A DNA stretch of 64,000 nt. Source: Canariomyces notabilis. Taxonomy: Eukaryota > Ascomycota > Sordariomycetes > Sordariales > Chaetomiaceae. The notes under the pieces were generated by a model, which ran no database searches, was not told the DNA's origin, and saw nothing but the letters and a program-made list of their open reading frames with translations. The position numbers were made by a program, and so were the translations under genes. The stretch covers positions 2,440,628 to 2,504,627 of the forward strand of contig NW_027041824.1 in assembly GCF_033297395.1 (NCBI RefSeq). The letters run 5' to 3'. Positions within the stretch are counted from its first letter, which is position 1. Each line of letters opens with the position of its first letter. Positions 31,880-42,857 of the stretch are shown piece by piece.

Positions 31880-33479
31880 TCAAGGTCTCGCACTTGAAGG
31901 CTCAATCACAATCTGGGGCACCTGGTGCATCCTCAGACTGGGCAGTCTTGGCACGCCGCCCTGTGGCCTTGTCCTGCTGCTCCCTGATTGCTCCTCGGCC
32001 CGCGTCTGCGTTTGTACCTGCGCAGCCAGGTCCTCCATGTGCGCCGACAGCCTGTTATTCCTCGTTTGGGCCGGCCCGCCAGGGGAGAGCCCGGGGCTCG
32101 GGACGGGACTCGGACCGGGATATTCAGGCGGCGGCTCTGGGTAAGGGCTGGCGCTCCGGCTGGCTCCTCCGGATAAGGCTGAGACGGCCGACACGATGGA
32201 GTTGCGGCGGGAATGCATGGGCGTTAGCTCGCCGAGACTGACCTCGTCGTATCCCGGCGGAGGCGGGAAGCCCGCGCCGCCCAGGCCCAGGTCGGCCGAG
32301 GCAGCGTCCTCGGCGTCGATCATCTCCGGGCTGGACCCGGCACGCGGGGTGGTCGCGGCCGAGCTGGCTCTTGAGCGGTTGGGAGTCCGCCCTCCTCCTG
32401 TAACAAGCGTGTACGGACTTGCGCCGCCGCCAACGGTAAGGGCGGGGCTCTCAGATCTGTGCAGGCTGCGGGCTGTGTCGATGCTGAGGCTCGCGCTTGC
32501 GCTCCGGTCGCGGCGCTGAAACAGGCTGCTACCGTCCATGCTTGCTGCGTCGCTGAGTAGGCCGATGCGCTCGGTGCTTTCGGTGCTGTTGGCGCGGATG
32601 CGGGTCCCGTCGGCGCGGGCAATGCCCAGATCGGCGTACGACACGCTGCTGACGGCGCGCTGTCGGGTTTCTCGGATGCGTTCGTGCTCTTGGCGCAGTG
32701 CTTCAATTTCGGCCACGTTTTGGTTTGCGCGCTCGCGTGCGCGGTCACGGAGCTCTCGCAGTGCCACCACGTCGTTTGCCTCGCGCGCCTCGCGGCGAAG
32801 ACGGCGTCTCTCCTCGCGGTCGGCAATCTGGCGGCGCCGGGCGGCCCGAATCCGGTAAAGAGCCTCCATTTCCTCGTCGCGCAGCGCTTCCTCCAGCTCG
32901 GCCGTGGGCATCTCCACCACAACGTCGATCCCGTCGCGCTCCCCTTCGACACCAATCACCTGCTCGTTTTCGGTCGCTTTTGGTCGGTACACAGGGAGCG
33001 TCATGACGCTACGGACCGAGGTCGTTCGATCTACCCCGGCATCCCCGTTTACTGCTTGCCCGCTCCCGTCTCGCGCCTGGGCCTCTGTTAATGCGTCTTC
33101 CAAATTGTCTTGGTTATGTCGGTTGATTTGACGAGTAGTAGGCGAGTCATCGTCGCGATGCGCCGGATGGTAGTTGTGGGCGGCACGGCGGCGCCTGATA
33201 TAGAAGAAACGAAAGAGAATGACGAGCACGACGAGGCCGACAAGGGCAGCGAGCACATAGCCTATGATCTGCACAGGATGTTGTTAATTAGGAGGTCTAT
33301 TTCAACTGGCGGTGGCGAGGGCAGTCAATCGTCCGTATGCGTACCTGTACCGTTTTCTGCTCTGATGGATTCCTTCCGTTTCTTCGACGCTGTAGAGCCG
33401 ATACGAGAGCATTGGCGCTGCTGTCGATCCCTGGCAGCGGCGTAGGGATGGGAATTGCTAGGCGAAATGGCGGAGACAT
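31880..33479 (-). CDS. single-pass membrane protein with long disordered cytosolic tail
   Basis: Exons 33345-33479 and 31880-33268 give 507 residues. The intron 33269-33344 begins GTACGC and ends GTGCAG, joining KTVQ to IIGYVLAALVG. A single transmembrane helix (IIGYVLAALVGLVVLVILF, about residues 46-66) is followed by RRRR, so by the positive-inside rule the short N-terminus is outside and the tail inside. The tail contains a strongly charged Arg/Glu helical segment (ADREERRRLRREAREANDV and onward, about 195-270) likely to form a coiled coil, then Ser-rich sequence with RRNSIVS-type phosphosites and PPPPGYDEV and PEPPPEYPGPSP, which resemble PPxY motifs for WW-domain ubiquitin ligases such as Rsp5. 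That suggests an arrestin-like or ligase-adaptor role, but no family is recognised. Confidence 0.8.
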
Positions 33480-35068
33480 GGCGCCCGGGTCCACGACAAG
33501 AACGGCCGAGAAGAAGTTGCTCGGTCGATCGATATGATGCTTCGCCCTGCTACGACTTGTAGACTACCTCCGCATCGCGCTTTTTCCCGTAGAAGGACGG
33601 GCCAGGACTGCACTTGATGTGTGATGGCTTGTAAGCAGTGTGCTCTTGCTTCCGGATTTGCGTGCGAGGGGTCCTAGGGAGAGGCGGGGGTTTTCCCAGC
33701 CTCGATTTAGGTACTGGACGGACAGGACGGACACACCGGATCGCTATTTTTTTGATCTCGTACACCGGCGTTCAAATCTTCCTCAATCCGGCTCGAGATT
33801 GCAGGTATCGTCGATTTGCTGACAACTCTGCGCATATGCGTGCGGTCGAGGAGGAAGAGAAGTCAGCCAGGCGGCAACCAGGCTGCCCCAGCCCTTTAGC
33901 CTGCAAAACACGGAGACACTCCAATGCCGCCAAGCCGTACAACGCAGTGTAACTGCCGCTTCTGGTAAGGCTGGCCTAGCGGCTGGGCCCGTCCATTAGG
34001 GAGCCAGCAGGCAACGTGGGGCAAGGTTGATTTGTATGTATGTACTGTACATAGCCCACAGTGTTGACAATCTTGTTCAAGCCCCTTAAAACATTGATGA
34101 CTTTATTTCCAGTTTCCTGGAAAAGAATGTTTCTACTCCGTGCATCTATTCGGGCTCCATTAGCTGATTGATATTTTACGGAAACTTTGTAAGGCATTGC
34201 CTGTCTTCTTTTGTCTGATGTCAGCATCTGGGAAGGAACCATGCTGCGACGAGTTGGACTCTCTCTTGATCGAGATATGATTGCGGGGAAAGAGCCGCTG
34301 GATTGCGTGGACAACTCGCTTGCAGCTGGCAGCTTCTCGCAACCGAGCAGACGTTGAACTCCTCACTAACGTTACAACCAACTTGCCTTGGCCCTTGACT
34401 CCTTGTGGGCGAACAGTCGAACATCCCAAATACCAGTCTGTCATTCAATTTGGTGTATGTACTACTAATAGTCTCCTGTTCCTTGCAGATGCAACCCCAG
34501 TTATTGAGGGATGTCTCACTCGATGACCCAAGGTAGGTACCGAGCCATTGGCCCATCCTTCGTTGCTGACTGCCATTTGCGAGCCAGACCAATCCGATGC
34601 TGGCAGAGAGAATCCGAACCTCCAGCAAGGTACGGCGCAGGTCAGCAAAAGTCCAATCATTGGCCACCACTAGGTAGCAGAACATGCAAAGGCCCAACAG
34701 GGCGGTGATGTCGAAATCCTCCACAAACCGCCGCTAAGTGCCGGTTTGACCCGGCATCGGATCGGATCTACGGCTCCACTTCCCACATGCCAAAGGGCAG
34801 AGACATGAGATCGACCATTGCAATGATTGCATCAATCATCGGGATCGGCATCCAACACCACCATTCACTTCAAGCAGCGACTATCTAGGCGAACTAGGTA
34901 CCATTTCTATGCATTTTACAGTCTATAGAATCTTATTTCGGCCTTGTACTTTGCTCATGGGAGCCACTTCCGGCCTTGGTTCATCTTAAGTCGCTACCAG
35001 ATCAGTCAGGTTTCAAGCCGCACACTTAGGTACCTCGGCTACCAGGGACAAAGTGGTCGTCCACTATC
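33480..35068. other. intergenic, no gene supported
   Basis: About 1.6 kb between divergent genes. The 167-codon minus frame at about 34221-34724 opens at GTG and has no family features. GGTACC words occur near 34530, 34898 and 35031. Confidence 0.45.
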
Positions 35069-35934
35069 ATGGCAAGCCCGCTTGGAGACCCCATCGTGAA
35101 GGCGTTGCAGAAGTACACAACGTAATGTTATTTCAGCTCCCTTCCAAAGGGTTTTCAGAATGTACTCAAGTCATTCCACAGATGCGATGTCTCGGACGCG
35201 CTCTGCAAGCTCAAACATCCCAATGGCGGCTTCCTTTCTGGCCTCAGCATGTGGTCACCGCAGCGCCAGGACGGGCCTACCAAGATTATCGGTCCGGCAT
35301 ACACAGTCCTGTACGCACCGCTAGCTGACCCGCGGCCCAAGCATCCCACTCACTATGTCAGTTGGCTCCTGTGATCCTGCCACACTGATCCGCAACTGAA
35401 ACGGCCGCCTAGATCGACTCAGTCCCTGCAGGTGCCGTGGTTTTCGTGTCATGCCCGCCAAAGATTCCCAACGCTGTCTATGGCGGGTTGATGTCAACTC
35501 GTGCCAAAGCCACCGGCGCCGTGGGATCCGTCATTGACGGGCGCTTTCGGGATTTGCAGGAGCAGAGGGACTTGGGCTACCCGGTAGGCAGCTTTGCCCC
35601 TTTCCTAGACACAACATTGCACCTGTAACACAGCCAAGCTAAGACATTAAGTTAGATTTTCGCCCGCGACGTGGGCACCGCACCCCCGGCGCCGCTGCTC
35701 AAAGTGGTTGCCGTCAATGTCCCCGTCAAGCTTCAGACGGACGAGCAGGACATGACCATCAATCCGGGAGACTATCTCGTCGGAGACTTGAATGGAGTTG
35801 TTGTCTTGCCCAGGGATCTAGCCGAGAAAGCACTGCCGCTCATGGCGAAGCAGGTGGAGGCGGATTCGAAGATGGCCGTTGAAATTGAGAAGGGCATGAC
35901 GTTTACCGAAGCGAGCAAACGGTTCAGGTTGTAA
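35069..35934 (+). CDS. RraA-like protein (HMG/CHA aldolase or oxaloacetate decarboxylase family)
   Basis: Four exons (35069-35121, 35182-35356, 35413-35583, 35656-35934) encode 225 residues. The joined N-terminus reads LQKYTTCDVSDALCKL, typical of the family. Active-site features are YGGLMSTRAKATG and VGSVIDGRFRDLQE, where the Arg-Asp pair and the Gly-rich loop bind metal and substrate in class II pyruvate aldolases. The C-terminal core PGDYLVGDLNGVVVLPRDL is also diagnostic. Known members cleave 4-hydroxy-4-methyl-2-oxoglutarate or decarboxylate oxaloacetate; the bacterial RraA branch instead inhibits RNase E. In a fungus, an enzyme is the likelier role. It sits 0.9 kb upstream of and co-oriented with the ferric reductase, but no functional link is evident. 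Confidence 0.92.
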
Positions 35935-36848
35935 CTCGATGCCGTGGGCAGCTAAGCATCTATCCTCGTAAAGAAAACGATTTGAAGGCAACCAAGTAAG
36001 TGTCTCTTCTAGTCAAACATGCATATGGTTCGCCATCAGCTTATTGACTCCTTGAGCATGCTCCCCTTCTCGTGTCGCGCACACTACCTTACTAAATCAA
36101 ACGAGGTTACTAGCTAGCAAGCGCATCCGCCGTCCCACTAGCCTCGTGAGGCCTCGACTTGCTCTATATCTGACACGGCGGTGGCAGCCCGTACATGTGC
36201 GACTATGAGTGGAAGTGCACGTCGTTCAAGGTTTCGGTATAGTAAGTAGGCCTTGATAGTCAACATTAGTAGATCCCCTCCATGCCACTAACACCCATCC
36301 CACTTGAAAGCTTTCAGAGTGCTGCTGCTGCTCCTATCCTGGGGTCGGGGTTCACATAGTGAGCTGCCATCGAGTAGCTTACCTCAACAGGAAACGGAAC
36401 AACCTGCCAACTCCAGTGCCAAGGCTGTGACGTGTGTAGCCATGTGAGACGCCATCATGCTGCCGCAACAAATATAGGTTGGCTCTCAACTCCATACTTC
36501 CAGGCTGAAGAAAGATCTGAAGGATTCAATATTTGAATCAAATCGAGCTATTCCCGGATACTCATATAATCTTTTCAGCCGGAACAAACTGAAATCGACT
36601 CCAATATGCAGCTTGTCGGCATAGCATCTTCCGGGGCCTTCCAGTTATAGCCCCTGTCACCCAGATTTCAGATGGCGTTTAACTTGCTCATAACCGCTCA
36701 TCCTGTGAGCTGGCCAACCGCAGCACAATATGACCGGAATTACTAGTATACAAGCTTCTTTCGCCCACGCCTGTCCTGCTCCAGGGCTTCATCAGCCAAA
36801 TCGACCTCTCGCAGACGGATTCCGAGCATTCGAGCTAGAGCTTGCAGT
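35935..36848. promoter_or_regulatory. upstream region of the ferric reductase
   Basis: 914 nt without a gene between two plus-strand genes. It should contain the ferric reductase promoter. I could not pick out a convincing cluster of iron-regulator GATA sites by eye. Confidence 0.35.
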
Positions 36849-39166
36849 ATGAGGCATTCGTTGGCTCTCGGGCTGCTGCAGACATGCATCCTGCCACGGG
36901 CTGCCCGCGCCCTTGTTGGCATCGACACCGACATGTGGAAACCGCCTTGCGCCTACGCCTGCTCTCAAGCCTTAGCCCCGTTTATGCTGTCATGTTCCGT
37001 TCATGATATGTCGGAAGAGGGCCACGGTCATGACGGCGGCATGATGATGACGTCTCCGTCGTGCCGCGCGGGAGACACGGCCTATCTGACGACGCTCGCT
37101 ATGTGTTTGCACATGAAGTGCGCCGAGTTATACTCTATTCCTACCTGGTCTCTGGAGAAGTACTGGGCAGAACAGGCCACAGGGGACCCGTCGGTTCCCG
37201 CGAAATGGGATTACGCAACTGCCCTAGCCAGCATATCCCATCACCCAACGAGAGAACTTGGACCCGAGGAGAGGCTCAACTTCACGGCACTCGTTCCCGA
37301 GTCGGATTGGGAGAGTCAGCTGGGCACGATGGTCACCATGGAGTATGAAGAAATAATACATCCAAGATATGGGTATGGACTATGGAGAACACCTCGCCTT
37401 TCCCCCCTTAACCTGTCCTGAGAGGTCAACTGTCGATGGTCGTTACTGATGGCTTTGAAACCCGGTCAGGATCGTGATACTGGTTACGGGCTTTGGGACG
37501 CCAGTGGTGCTCACATGGCTGGGCTACCTCCCGTATATGACCGGGATACTCGAGAAGATCAAACCATACCTCGTCTACCCGAGCGCCGTGGGAACATACC
37601 AGGTGCGGCCTCTGCCTTATCTTCTCGGCAATGCGCCCACCGTCGGACAGGCACTCTACATCGCCCTCATGGTTGTGCTCAACGTCGTGCTCAGCGCCGT
37701 CAACTATCGCTCGTTTCAGCCCAACGTCTGGTACACCAATCAGTGGCGCGAGATCATGTCGTATGTGCTCTACCGAACGGGAACACTCGCTTTTGCGCTG
37801 CTTCCGCTTGTGATTCTTTTCTCGACGAGGAATAACGTCCTCCTGTGGCTGAGCGACTGGTCGCATGCGACTTACCTGTTGCTGCACCGTTGGGTGGCGC
37901 GCATCTTTGCCATACAGGCAATCCTTCACTCGATCCTGGCGCTGGTCATTTACCGCGACACCGGGGCGTACCCGGCCGAAGAGAAGCTCGACTACTGGAT
38001 CTGGGGCGCGGTTGCCACAGTGGCGGCTAGCATCATGCTGGTCGGCAGTGGACTGTACGTGCGACGTTGGTCGTACGAGATCTTTCTCATCACCCACATT
38101 CTCCTTGCCGTTTTCGTCGTCGTTGGCTGTTGGTACCATGTCGAGCTCAGGTTCCAGAGAAAGTATGGTTACGAGATGTGGTATGTCCATCCTTTGACTC
38201 TGAGCCCTTGAAACATGCGAGGAGCTCACTGATGGCCGCTCTACTAGGATATACGCGGCATGTGCAGTCTGGTTCTTTGAGCGTCTAGTCCGCGTACTGC
38301 GCGTACTCAAAGCCGGCGTACATCGCGCCCGGATAACCGAGGTTGGCGACGACATCGTCCGAGTCGACATCGCGGGTGTCCGCTGGGGCACTGTTCCTGG
38401 CCAGCACGCGTACATATACTTCCCGACTCTCAACCCGCTGCGGCCGTGGGAAAACCACCCGTTCTCGATTCTCTCCACGACGCATCTGCATCCGCCTTCC
38501 CGCTTTACCCAGCAGCATGAAGCCAGCCCAACCACATCGCCGCCATCGGATCGGGCCAGTGATGATGCCGTCGAAAAGGGGCACGGCACAACAACAACAA
38601 CAATTACAACAAACAACACCACCACAACACGAGCATGCAATGCAACCCCTGCGCCAGCTGGCATAACTTTTTTCATCCGCAAATCAGCCGGCATGACGCG
38701 CTCTCTGCGCGCTACTACACACGAAGGAGGCCTCGGCGTCGTCGCACTGCTCGACGGACCGTACCCGAACAACCCCAACACTGGCGCGGTGCTCTCATGC
38801 GACCGGGTGCTGCTGATTGGCGGCGGGATAGGCATCACGGCCTTACTTCCCTGGGCATGCAGCAGCGGCCACCCCAACGTCAAACTGTGCTGGAGCGTGC
38901 GGCGGACGGCCTCGGGGGAAGGGCTCGTCCGGGCGCTTGAGCATGCTCTGCCCGCAGAGAAAGATGTCAGGATTGGTAAGAGGGTCGACGTTGATGGATT
39001 GTTGCAAGAGGAGGTGCGCGCCGGGTGGCGGAGGATTGGAGTTGTGGCCTGTGGTCCTGCAGGGCTTTGTGATGATGTGAGGGATAAGGTTGCACGGATG
39101 GGGAGAGAGGAGGGGAGGAAGCGTGGGGTGGTGTTTGTGTTGGAGGTTGATGCTTATTCTTGGTGA
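36849..39166 (+). CDS. ferric/cupric reductase transmembrane component (FRE family)
   Basis: Exons 36849-37372, 37470-38180 and 38248-39166 join to 717 residues. The enzyme moves electrons from cytosolic NADPH via FAD and two hemes to extracellular metal chelates. In order: a signal peptide (about 1-21); a Cys/His/Met-containing extracellular N-terminus; six or seven membrane helices with the heme-ligand histidines (SHATYLLLHRWVARIF and then AILHS; later ITHILLAVFVVVGCWYH); the FAD motif NHPFSILS; the NADPH motif LLIGGGIGITALLPW; and a C-terminal VACGPAGLCDDV. Between FAD and NADPH motifs lies a low-complexity insertion of about 60 residues, rich in Thr, Asn, Ser and Pro, encoded partly by a CAA/ACA microsatellite at 38587-38632. 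Both introns have GTATGG or GTATGT donors. Likely induced by iron or copper shortage, as in yeast. Confidence 0.95.
38587..38632 (+). repeat. ACA/CAA trinucleotide microsatellite within the ferric reductase
   Basis: Imperfect run of ACA, CAA and ACC triplets inside the coding exon. It is read as a Thr-rich then Asn/Thr-rich string in the loop between the FAD- and NADPH-binding parts. Confidence 0.8.
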
Positions 39167-39330
39167 TGGCTATTACAACGTCTCGTTTTAAGTAAAAATC
39201 TGACTTAACGTAGTACTGTACGCGGTGTACTTTAATGCATGCTCACCACAAAACTGGCTTTCTGCTGCCAGGGGGTGGGTCGTTTGACCGCGACAATAAG
39301 ATACAAGGATATGCCCCCAAGCCGCCTCTC

Positions 39331-41623
39331 TCAATACTGATACCTAGCCTCACCCTTCCTGTTCTGGAACCTGTTCAGTAGCCAGTACTGCAGGTTGGCA
39401 AGAATGGACATGGCGAGCGAGGCAGAGACCAAGCAGATAATGGCCGTCCAGCCCTTCCTATACGTGGGGGCATCCTCTGCCTGGAAGAGCTGACTCCCAA
39501 TGATGCCCGAAATGTTGGCACTCATAATGAGGAGCGCCATGGTGACGGAGCGCTCGCCGGCCGTTCGTGCGTTGATAGCCAGCCAGGAACCATTGACGGG
39601 GTCTACAGTAACACGGGATGTTAGTCGCGACGTCCGGGTTTCAGGGGATGAAAATAAACATGACAAGTCCTTACGCCAAGTGACTTGAAACGCCAGCGCC
39701 GCAGTGAGTATTCCAAACCTCAGGTTGGAATTGGTAGATTCGATAAGCAGGCGGTTACCCAGCTAATTTGTGCGTTGCGGTTAGCATGCTCGTTCGTAGA
39801 CACGGAGTTGAGACTGGGGCAAACTCAGCAGGGTGGTGAAAGGGGGTAACTTGCCGTGAACCCCCAGAAGACAAGCAGGCCTAGAAAGACCATGGCTCCC
39901 CTCAGTCTTAATCTGTCGGCAACCGTCCCCCAAATGATGTTAGTGACGAGCAGACACCAGGCGCCAACGGAGGTCATGGCATTGGACTTGAGCCGGTCAA
40001 AGCCGAACGAGACGACCAGCGACGGAGCGTAGGCGCCCATTGTGCTGGCAGGTGCCAACCCTAAGAAGGTCATGAAGAGGTGAGGGAGCAGTCGCCAGTT
40101 GGTAAACTAGTGGTAATGTTAGGGATGTTCCGGACGTAAAAAGGGAAGGAAAGTGGGCAAACAAACAGTTGCCTTGATTTCATCCCAGCTAACATTCTTG
40201 CGTTTCTGGGCCTTGGTCGGGTCGTCTCGCAGCACTCGCTGTTGCAGGATCTGTGCCTCTCGCTCGCTAAAGTACCGCAGCCCGAGGATTGAAACGGGGT
40301 TTTCCGCTGAGAGGGGAAAGAGGCAGATGAACAAGATGCCCACGAGGATGGTGAAAATGCCCTCAATCTGGATATCCCGAGTCAGAACACGAGTTTGTTT
40401 TGTCTTGTCTTCCCGCATGGCTCGATCCAGACTTACCAAGAACAGCCATTGCCATCCAGCCAGGCCGCAAACGCCTCTCAAATGCAGGCTATATACCCAG
40501 GAATTAGCTTACTTACTCAGTTCCTCTACTTGCGATTCGGTTAGTTGGGTGTGAGATCGGGCAGCACCTACATCCCATAGGCCACGAGCCCAGAGCAAGC
40601 AGCGGCAAGCAAATTGCCAATAAAGTACCATGAGAACCGCGTGGTGGTCTCTTCGCGCTTGTACCAGCGAGTGATGGTGAAGAGGCCGGCAGGGATGAAT
40701 CCTGCCTCGCATAATCTGGATCATGTCGTACCAGTCAGTACATACATCCATGTAAGGTATGGAGCGTAGTAGCGGCCAAATAAGCAGCTTCGACGTATCT
40801 CACCCAAGCAGTAATCGCGTTGCGAGATACGGACCCAGGCCTTTCTGAAATGCTTGAAAAGTGGCAACAAAGCCCCTGGATTAGATGCTTTGTGAGCTGA
40901 CTATCCTAACAAAAACCTCGGAATATGCAACTAAATCATACCATGCAAGAATCTGCGACCCAATCCACACGGCAGGACCGATCCTGTAGAGCAACAGGTT
41001 ACTCGGGATCTGGCTTTTGAATTAACCCCGAGTCTGAGGACGTACAAGGCAGCGGAAGCACCTCAGGGGAAGCAAACCTCAAGCAACACAATACCAGCCG
41101 ACAACAGCTGTTGACCGATGTTAAACTGGTATTGCGTGATGCCAACATCCTGGAGGAAGAAGTCTGTCATGGCGTTGCCGCTGTGGGCTGTTCAGCTTGA
41201 CTGTGCTGTAATCGTGAGTTTAGAAAGGGTTTGGGAGAGCGCACATGTTGCCTCTATCCAGCTGCAGGGCGAAGAAGCCGAGTATCAACAGCGGCATCAC
41301 TAGGAGATCGACTCTGTTCACGTTTGTTCACCGGTTTGTCAGTCAACAGTCTTCACCCTCAGGCTACTAAGTATAGTAGTCGCAGAACATGTGGCATTGT
41401 ACCTTCGGACCAACGCCCTCTCTTCATCTGCGGTCCAACTAACCTGCAGACCATCGTCTTCGTCCTGGATGAGTTGGGTTTCGGACATGGCGGTATCCCG
41501 CTTCTCTTCTGCCATTGCTTGCAGTGATGCTAACATAGTTTCTGGGTGCTGAGCGGGGTTTGTAGAATCAGGTTGGGCCTGGCGGGAGAAGGACAGCGGG
41601 GATTTGACGATGGGAAGTTTCAT
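39331..41623 (-). CDS. MFS permease, Dal5/Tna1 (allantoate/nicotinate) family
   Basis: Eleven exons, 513 residues: 41403-41623, 41245-41313, 41078-41180, 40942-41009, 40804-40875, 40572-40715, 40437-40488, 40167-40367, 39855-40106, 39675-39762, 39331-39602. Family marks are VSWTADEERALVRR before TM1, then LQLDRGNIGNAMTDFF, the TM4 stretch VLLEIPSNLLLYRIGP, TRLLLGLCEAGFIPAGLF (TM5), RWYKREETTTRF and the long central loop ending KNVSWDEIKATF. Members are proton symporters for organic anions such as allantoate, nicotinate, biotin or pantothenate; the substrate is not predictable here. The ninth intron (39763-39854) has a GC donor (ACG|GCAAGT) with a TAG acceptor, a minor but genuine class. All other donors are GT. 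The start is the ATG at 41623; an upstream TTG is ignored. Confidence 0.93.
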
Positions 41624-42857
41624 GTGACACAGTGACAACAATCGTATTGTCCGACGGCTGTTCTCTCCATCGTGAGCTGGCCGGATGCCTCATGCATTTA
41701 TCTGTCTCGACACACAAGGGGCTAGTATCCGTCATCCCCCGGCTCCGTTGACCGTATGCATGAAATAGGTAGCAATAGCTCAGGATGCTGTCCGCATGCG
41801 AACTAGCTCCCGATTCCCGAAGATATCGCATGGTGGTGGATTGGTGCATTCACCTTAGCTAAGGTAAGGTAGGATGTTGATGCCATCGGCGTGGGCCGGC
41901 ACGCAATTGGGGCCGTGGGGGCGTGCACGGCATATAGACTGTGAGGGGAGCCGGCCAACAGTGATATCTGAGAGTCTCTTGATGCAAGCCCGAGCGACGA
42001 TTGCGACATGTATATAGCGGGTCCGTTATCCTGCACCTCTCCATACCGGTTTTGTGGGTGACATCCGCCATCTTGAAAGGAGCTAGCAACTGGAAACCGA
42101 AGCGCTGAGTTGTCAATGACTAGTCGCAGACCTGAACCGTTTGGCCGTAGCTGTGCCGGAGAACTGATTTGGTATGGTAAATAAGCTGCTAGCGACCGGG
42201 GCGAAGCCCTGGTGTTGACCGGCGATCTTGTCGGCTGCTCAAGTTCACTATGCGGCGGTGGGAAGGACCGGCCAGATGCATCCTGCATTTATGATGCCTT
42301 GATTGGTCCAACCATAGGTTTGGTATTTCCCCTGTGAGCATGGGACTGGGGACTCAAGCCTCAAGTGAAGAGCCGAAACCGAACGAGCTGGCATTCTGAA
42401 CCTTTAAGCCAGCAGTTTGCTGCAGTGGATAAGTGGTGAAGGTGGTGGGCTAGTCCATTTATAGCAGAGCGAACCATCTGATCCCAATGTCAAGTCAGGG
42501 GAATGATCCAAACGGTCGCACCGAGTGCGGTTGTGGTTCGCTCAACTGCGGCCACACAGGCTGCCGTGCCGTGCTGCGGGTTCATCTGCCGAGTGCAACG
42601 CAGTCCCGTGGGCCCGGGACGGCTGAGATCGATTTGACATCTCTGTTTGAAAACACACAATTCGAAGGTCGACAGATGTACGGCGGAGGCTGCTTCTCTG
42701 GGTCAGTAAGTTCAAGCAACGATAGCACCACTAAGGAGTAAGGAGTTCAAAAATCGGGGTTGTTTTGAGTTGATGTCAATATTCCAACTTTTGAGTAGGT
42801 ATCATTTTGCCGCCCCTTGTGGTATCCATCTAGAAACGAAAATCCAGAAACAAATAA
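41624..42857. other. intergenic, no gene supported
   Basis: About 1.2 kb. Two open frames exist (minus about 41803-42288, plus 42487-42741, both from ATG), but neither shows domain-like sequence, and the second consists of a Cys/Gly-rich start and a Ser-rich end. Could be unrecognised small genes; I do not call them. Confidence 0.4.

Noticed and set aside
34221..34724. 167-codon minus-strand open frame
   Set aside because: Start is GTG, no family features, and mixed composition typical of chance frames in GC-balanced DNA.
41803..42288. 161-codon minus-strand frame from ATG
   Set aside because: No hydrophobic core, motif or neighbour logic; treated as chance.
42487..42741. 84-codon plus-strand frame with Cys/Gly-rich start
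   Set aside because: No signal peptide or family; the CGCGSLNCG stretch alone is not enough evidence.
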